Source of the DNA: Allofustis seminis DSM 15817
GTDB lineage: Bacteria; Bacillota; Bacilli; Lactobacillales; Carnobacteriaceae_A
Assembly (NCBI RefSeq): GCF_000374325.1
Contig: NZ_KB894082.1
Span: 62,001-126,000, forward strand
Direction: 5' to 3'
DNA: 64,000 bases
The notes under the pieces were generated by a model. The model was not told where the DNA came from, made no database searches, and saw only the letters and a program-made list of their open reading frames with translations. Shown here piece by piece: positions 61,740-64,000 of the stretch. The translations under genes and the position numbers were made by a program. Position 1 is the stretch's first letter. Every line of letters begins with the position of its first letter.

Positions 61740-62466
61740 TTAGTTTTTCCTCACTTTCTAATGAAGGAAGCTCATCTGATGACATTTCTTTTGAGATGGA
61801 AGGCTCAGTTTTGATGAATGATTCATCTGAGACATGATCTTCTACTATGAGCTCTTCTTTACAAAATGCTAAATAATGTTCTTCAATGACTTGGCAAAGT
61901 TGTTCTATCTTTTCGATTGATTTTTCAATAACATGTAATGTGGCTTTATTTTTATTTGGGTGTGCTTCAATATCTAAGAATTTCTGACTTAATGAAACTA
62001 CATCAGGCAAATCACGATATAAAAACTCATTTACTTTTGCAAGTTGTCTAGGATTTTTAACGATTACCTGAAAGAAATTTTTTGCCGTTTCAACGGTTTT
62101 ATAGCGATGATTAATTGTATTTAAGCGGGGAGATTTTTCCATGAATGCTTCAAGCTGCAAAATTTGTAGGCGTGCTTCATTCATCGTCTCTCTGAAAAAA
62201 GTCACATCTTCAGGTGTCAATCCTTGTGCAAGGTAGTAGTGTTCTTTTTCTTTTGAAACAGGGGGCATATTATCATGTGTTTTTTTGGATGTAGAAGGTG
62301 CGCGACTTATAAAATAAAACATAACAAGTGCACCTAAAACGAATAAATATTCTTTATCGATTGATGACACGAAATATTGATCACCAATAACAAGATCGAT
62401 TAGTATGATGAATGCTAAAAAGCCGATCACAACAGCGATAATCTTTTTGATATATGAGCGTTTCAT
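61729..62466 (-). CDS. XpaC-like membrane protein
   Basis: A 245-residue protein with two N-terminal membrane segments (about 7-26 and 41-54) and a helical cytoplasmic part. It resembles XpaC, named for X-phosphate hydrolysis in Bacillus, a label with little functional meaning. The xpaC-telA pair is conserved in Firmicutes and linked with envelope stress. A TGTTAGAAT on the minus strand (62509-62517) is a possible extended -10 element. Confidence 0.85.
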   Translation of the reverse strand: MKRSYIKKIIAVVIGFLAFIILIDLVIGDQYFVSSIDKEYLFVLGALVMFYFISRAPSTSKKTHDNMPPVSKEKEHYYLAQGLTPEDVTFFRETMNEARLQILQLEAFMEKSPRLNTINHRYKTVETAKNFFQVIVKNPRQLAKVNEFLYRDLPDVVSLSQKFLDIEAHPNKNKATLHVIEKSIEKIEQLCQVIEEHYLAFCKEELIVEDHVSDESFIKTEPSISKEMSSDELPSLESEEKLNEK

Positions 62467-62580
62467 GTGCTTTCCTCCTGACGCATTTTATATTTAATGC
62501 CTACTTGTATTCTAACACAAAAGATAAAAAAGCCGTCATGGTACGAAAGATGTATTTTGCATCAGGGTGAATTTTCGCTA

Positions 62581-62589
62581 TGATATAAT
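62581..62589 (+). promoter_or_regulatory. Promoter of nudF operon
   Basis: TGATATAAT is a perfect extended -10 element 30 nt before the nudF ATG; no clear -35 at 16-18 nt. Confidence 0.6.
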
Positions 62590-62619
62590 AGAATAGATTC
62601 AAGAAAGGAACGAACAAAA

Positions 62620-63150
62620 ATGTCTATTAAAAATAGCCGCATTATCTATGAAGGATTTCTAACACGTTATGAATTAAAAGAAGTTGAACTTCCTAATAAA
62701 ATGGTAAAAAATTATGAATTTGTCGATCATAGACCTGCCGTTGCCATCTTAGCATTGACAGCGGACGATAAGATTATTCTCGTGCGTCAGTATCGCGTAG
62801 GTGTTGACCGAAAAATATTAGAAATTCCAGCGGGCTTGATTGATCCTGACGAAGATCCATTGACAGCTGCCAAGCGTGAATTAGAAGAAGAGACAGCAGT
62901 AGGTGCCCATCTGTGGCAACCGCTTCGAGATTTTTATACAGCGCCTGGCTTTACGAATGCATATAATCGTCTTTATGAGGCACGTGATTTATACAAAATT
63001 GAGCATCCGCGACCACAAGACGATGACGAATTTTTAGAAGTTGTGTATTATACTTTTGAAGAAGCAAATGCTGCTTATGAGCGTGGCGAAATTTGTGACA
63101 TGAAAACTATTTGGGCGTTAGATTATTGGCGTTATAATCGTCAAAATTAG
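62620..63150 (+). CDS. nudF: ADP-ribose pyrophosphatase, Nudix family
   Basis: The 176-residue protein has the Nudix box GLIDPDE...REL-EEET (residues about 78-100), where the usual late glycine is alanine. It starts MSIKNSRIIYEGFLTRYELK and has PAVAILALTADDKIILVRQY. It hydrolyses ADP-ribose to AMP and ribose phosphate. GAAAGGA precedes the ATG. The downstream genes are in the same direction with close spacing. Confidence 0.93.
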   Translation: MSIKNSRIIYEGFLTRYELKEVELPNKMVKNYEFVDHRPAVAILALTADDKIILVRQYRVGVDRKILEIPAGLIDPDEDPLTAAKRELEEETAVGAHLWQPLRDFYTAPGFTNAYNRLYEARDLYKIEHPRPQDDDEFLEVVYYTFEEANAAYERGEICDMKTIWALDYWRYNRQN

Positions 63151-63162
63151 GAGGGATATCCG

Positions 63163-63411
63163 GTGGAGCCTTCAAGAATGGCGCGTCGCGAAAGAGAAAA
63201 AGAAAATCGCCGACTTGCGCATAAAGAAAATTTAAGAACACGTTATCATATGTGGAAAGAAGAAAGAAAATTAAAAAAACAAGGGTACACTAACAAAAGC
63301 CGTGCAGAATATGTAGGCAATCATCGACGCATCGATAAATTTTTAAATCGTACAATTTTTATTTTATTTTTGTTGAATGTGATTGTGTGGTTAGTTGTAC
63401 TATTTATTTAA
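63163..63411 (+). CDS. Small basic protein with C-terminal membrane anchor
   Basis: I do not recognise the family by function. The GTG at 63163 follows GGAGGG. The first 60 residues are very basic (MARREREKENRRLAHKENLR), and residues about 64-82 form one membrane helix (IFILFLLNVIVWLVVLFI). Small proteins of this shape stand between nudF and mtnN in several Lactobacillales. The basic part would face the cytoplasm and could bind nucleic acid; this is a guess. Confidence 0.75.
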   Translation: MEPSRMARREREKENRRLAHKENLRTRYHMWKEERKLKKQGYTNKSRAEYVGNHRRIDKFLNRTIFILFLLNVIVWLVVLFI

Positions 63412-63426
63412 AGAAAGAGGAGCAAC

Positions 63427-64000
63427 ATGAAAATTGGAATATTAGCAGCAATGGCTGAAGAAGTAAGAGAACTTGTTGCTGCAATGGATGACTATGAGCA
63501 AGTTTCGTATGGAGGTCAGCTTTTTTATGACGGAACGCTTTCAGGAATATCAGTGACACTTGTTCAATCTGGGATTGGTAAAGTGAATGCGGCAATGGCA
63601 ACGACACTTTTGATTGAACATTTTACTTGCCAAGTGATTTTGAATACAGGGTCAGCTGGTGGAATTGATGACAGTTTGTCTATTCAAGATCTTGTGATTG
63701 CAGATGATCTCACTTATCAAGATGCAGATAATCGCGTTTTTGGATATGTTTATGGCCAAATTCCGCAAATGCCTGCTACTTATCCTGTTGATGAAAAATG
63801 GCTCAATACATTAAAAGCAACTGCTGCTATGCAGAAATTTAATGTGAAAGTAGGCCAAGTTGTAACGGGTGATTCATTTGTCGCAAGCTCTAAACATATT
63901 GCCACTATTAAAAAGCATCTCCCACAAGCGCTTGTAACAGAAATGGAAGGGGCAGCAGTTGCTCAAGTTTGCTACCAATTTCAAGTTCCAGCGCTTGTCG
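63427..64000 (+). CDS. mtnN: 5'-methylthioadenosine/S-adenosylhomocysteine nucleosidase (cut by window edge)
   Basis: MtnN (Pfs) splits adenine from methylthioadenosine and S-adenosylhomocysteine, and feeds autoinducer-2 production where LuxS is present. The frame is open from the ATG at 63427 to the end of the window, 191 codons. It has MKIGILAAMAEEVRELVAAM with the catalytic glutamate Glu12, VQSGIGKVNAAMATTLLIEH, GDSFVASS and VTEMEGAAVAQVCY. The catalytic aspartate near the end lies outside. GAGGAGC precedes the ATG. Confidence 0.96.
   Translation, partial: MKIGILAAMAEEVRELVAAMDDYEQVSYGGQLFYDGTLSGISVTLVQSGIGKVNAAMATTLLIEHFTCQVILNTGSAGGIDDSLSIQDLVIADDLTYQDADNRVFGYVYGQIPQMPATYPVDEKWLNTLKATAAMQKFNVKVGQVVTGDSFVASSKHIATIKKHLPQALVTEMEGAAVAQVCYQFQVPALV

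Overview
The window is a chromosomal segment of a low-GC Gram-positive coccus or short rod of the order Lactobacillales. The evidence is the gene content and order: nrdR-dnaB-dnaI, the spxA-mecA-coiA-pepF block, the yqeG-yqeH-yhbY-nadD-yqeK-rsfS-yqeM assembly block, a dcw cluster running mraZ to divIVA with PASTA-type PBP2X and DivIB, T-box control of thrS and ileS, and an LPXTG surface protein. No sporulation genes lie between ftsZ and sepF. An Aerococcaceae or Carnobacteriaceae-like organism would fit, but the genus cannot be fixed from the sequence alone.

Layout. 1-5911: replication and repair genes (polA 3' part, mutM, coaE, nrdR, dnaB, dnaI), ending in a tRNA-Ser(CGA) gene 6 nt behind dnaI. 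5912-10050: an accessory island between the tRNA and thrS. It is built from phage and toxin debris: a frameshifted hicB, an inverted intact hicB without hicA, small unknown genes, two tails of MuF-type phage head proteins, a duplicated yjcQ (one dead copy, one intact), and the N-terminus of a phage terminase. One MuF tail is fused to a zinc-metallopeptidase-like toxin domain and followed by a candidate immunity gene. 10314-13958: translation genes, with thrS under a T-box and infC-rpmI-rplT under an L20-type leader; infC appears to start at AUA. 14029-24030: an M42 aminopeptidase, spxA, mecA, coiA, pepF, yjbH, a CYTH protein, nadK, an RluA-family pseudouridine synthase, a membrane-anchored beta-lactamase-fold protein and its DUF3006 partner. 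24059-28690: clpE under two CtsR boxes, and ptsHI. 28811-35917: ykuJ and the ribosome/NAD/RNA-modification block through tmcAL, yceD, rpmF and a DUF3397 membrane protein.

36207-43673 is one 2488-residue LPXTG adhesin inserted between DUF3397 and mraZ. Its domains are repeated and its arginine codon use is mosaic. 43814-57440 is the division and wall cluster (mraZ, rsmH, ftsL, pbp2X, mraY, murD, murG, divIB, ftsA, ftsZ, sepF, ylmG, ylmH, divIVA). It has a MraZ-type operator and an internal terminator/promoter pair before mraY. ileS follows under a T-box. The window closes with a telA-xpaC pair on the minus strand and nudF, a small membrane protein and the 5' part of mtnN on the plus strand.

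Functionally, Spx, its adaptor YjbH, MecA and ClpE form a proteolysis and stress-control group. The dcw cluster couples peptidoglycan precursor synthesis to Z-ring assembly. The most unusual part is the 4-kb island with its tandem remains of phage-borne polymorphic toxin cassettes; the large adhesin is the second notable accessory element.
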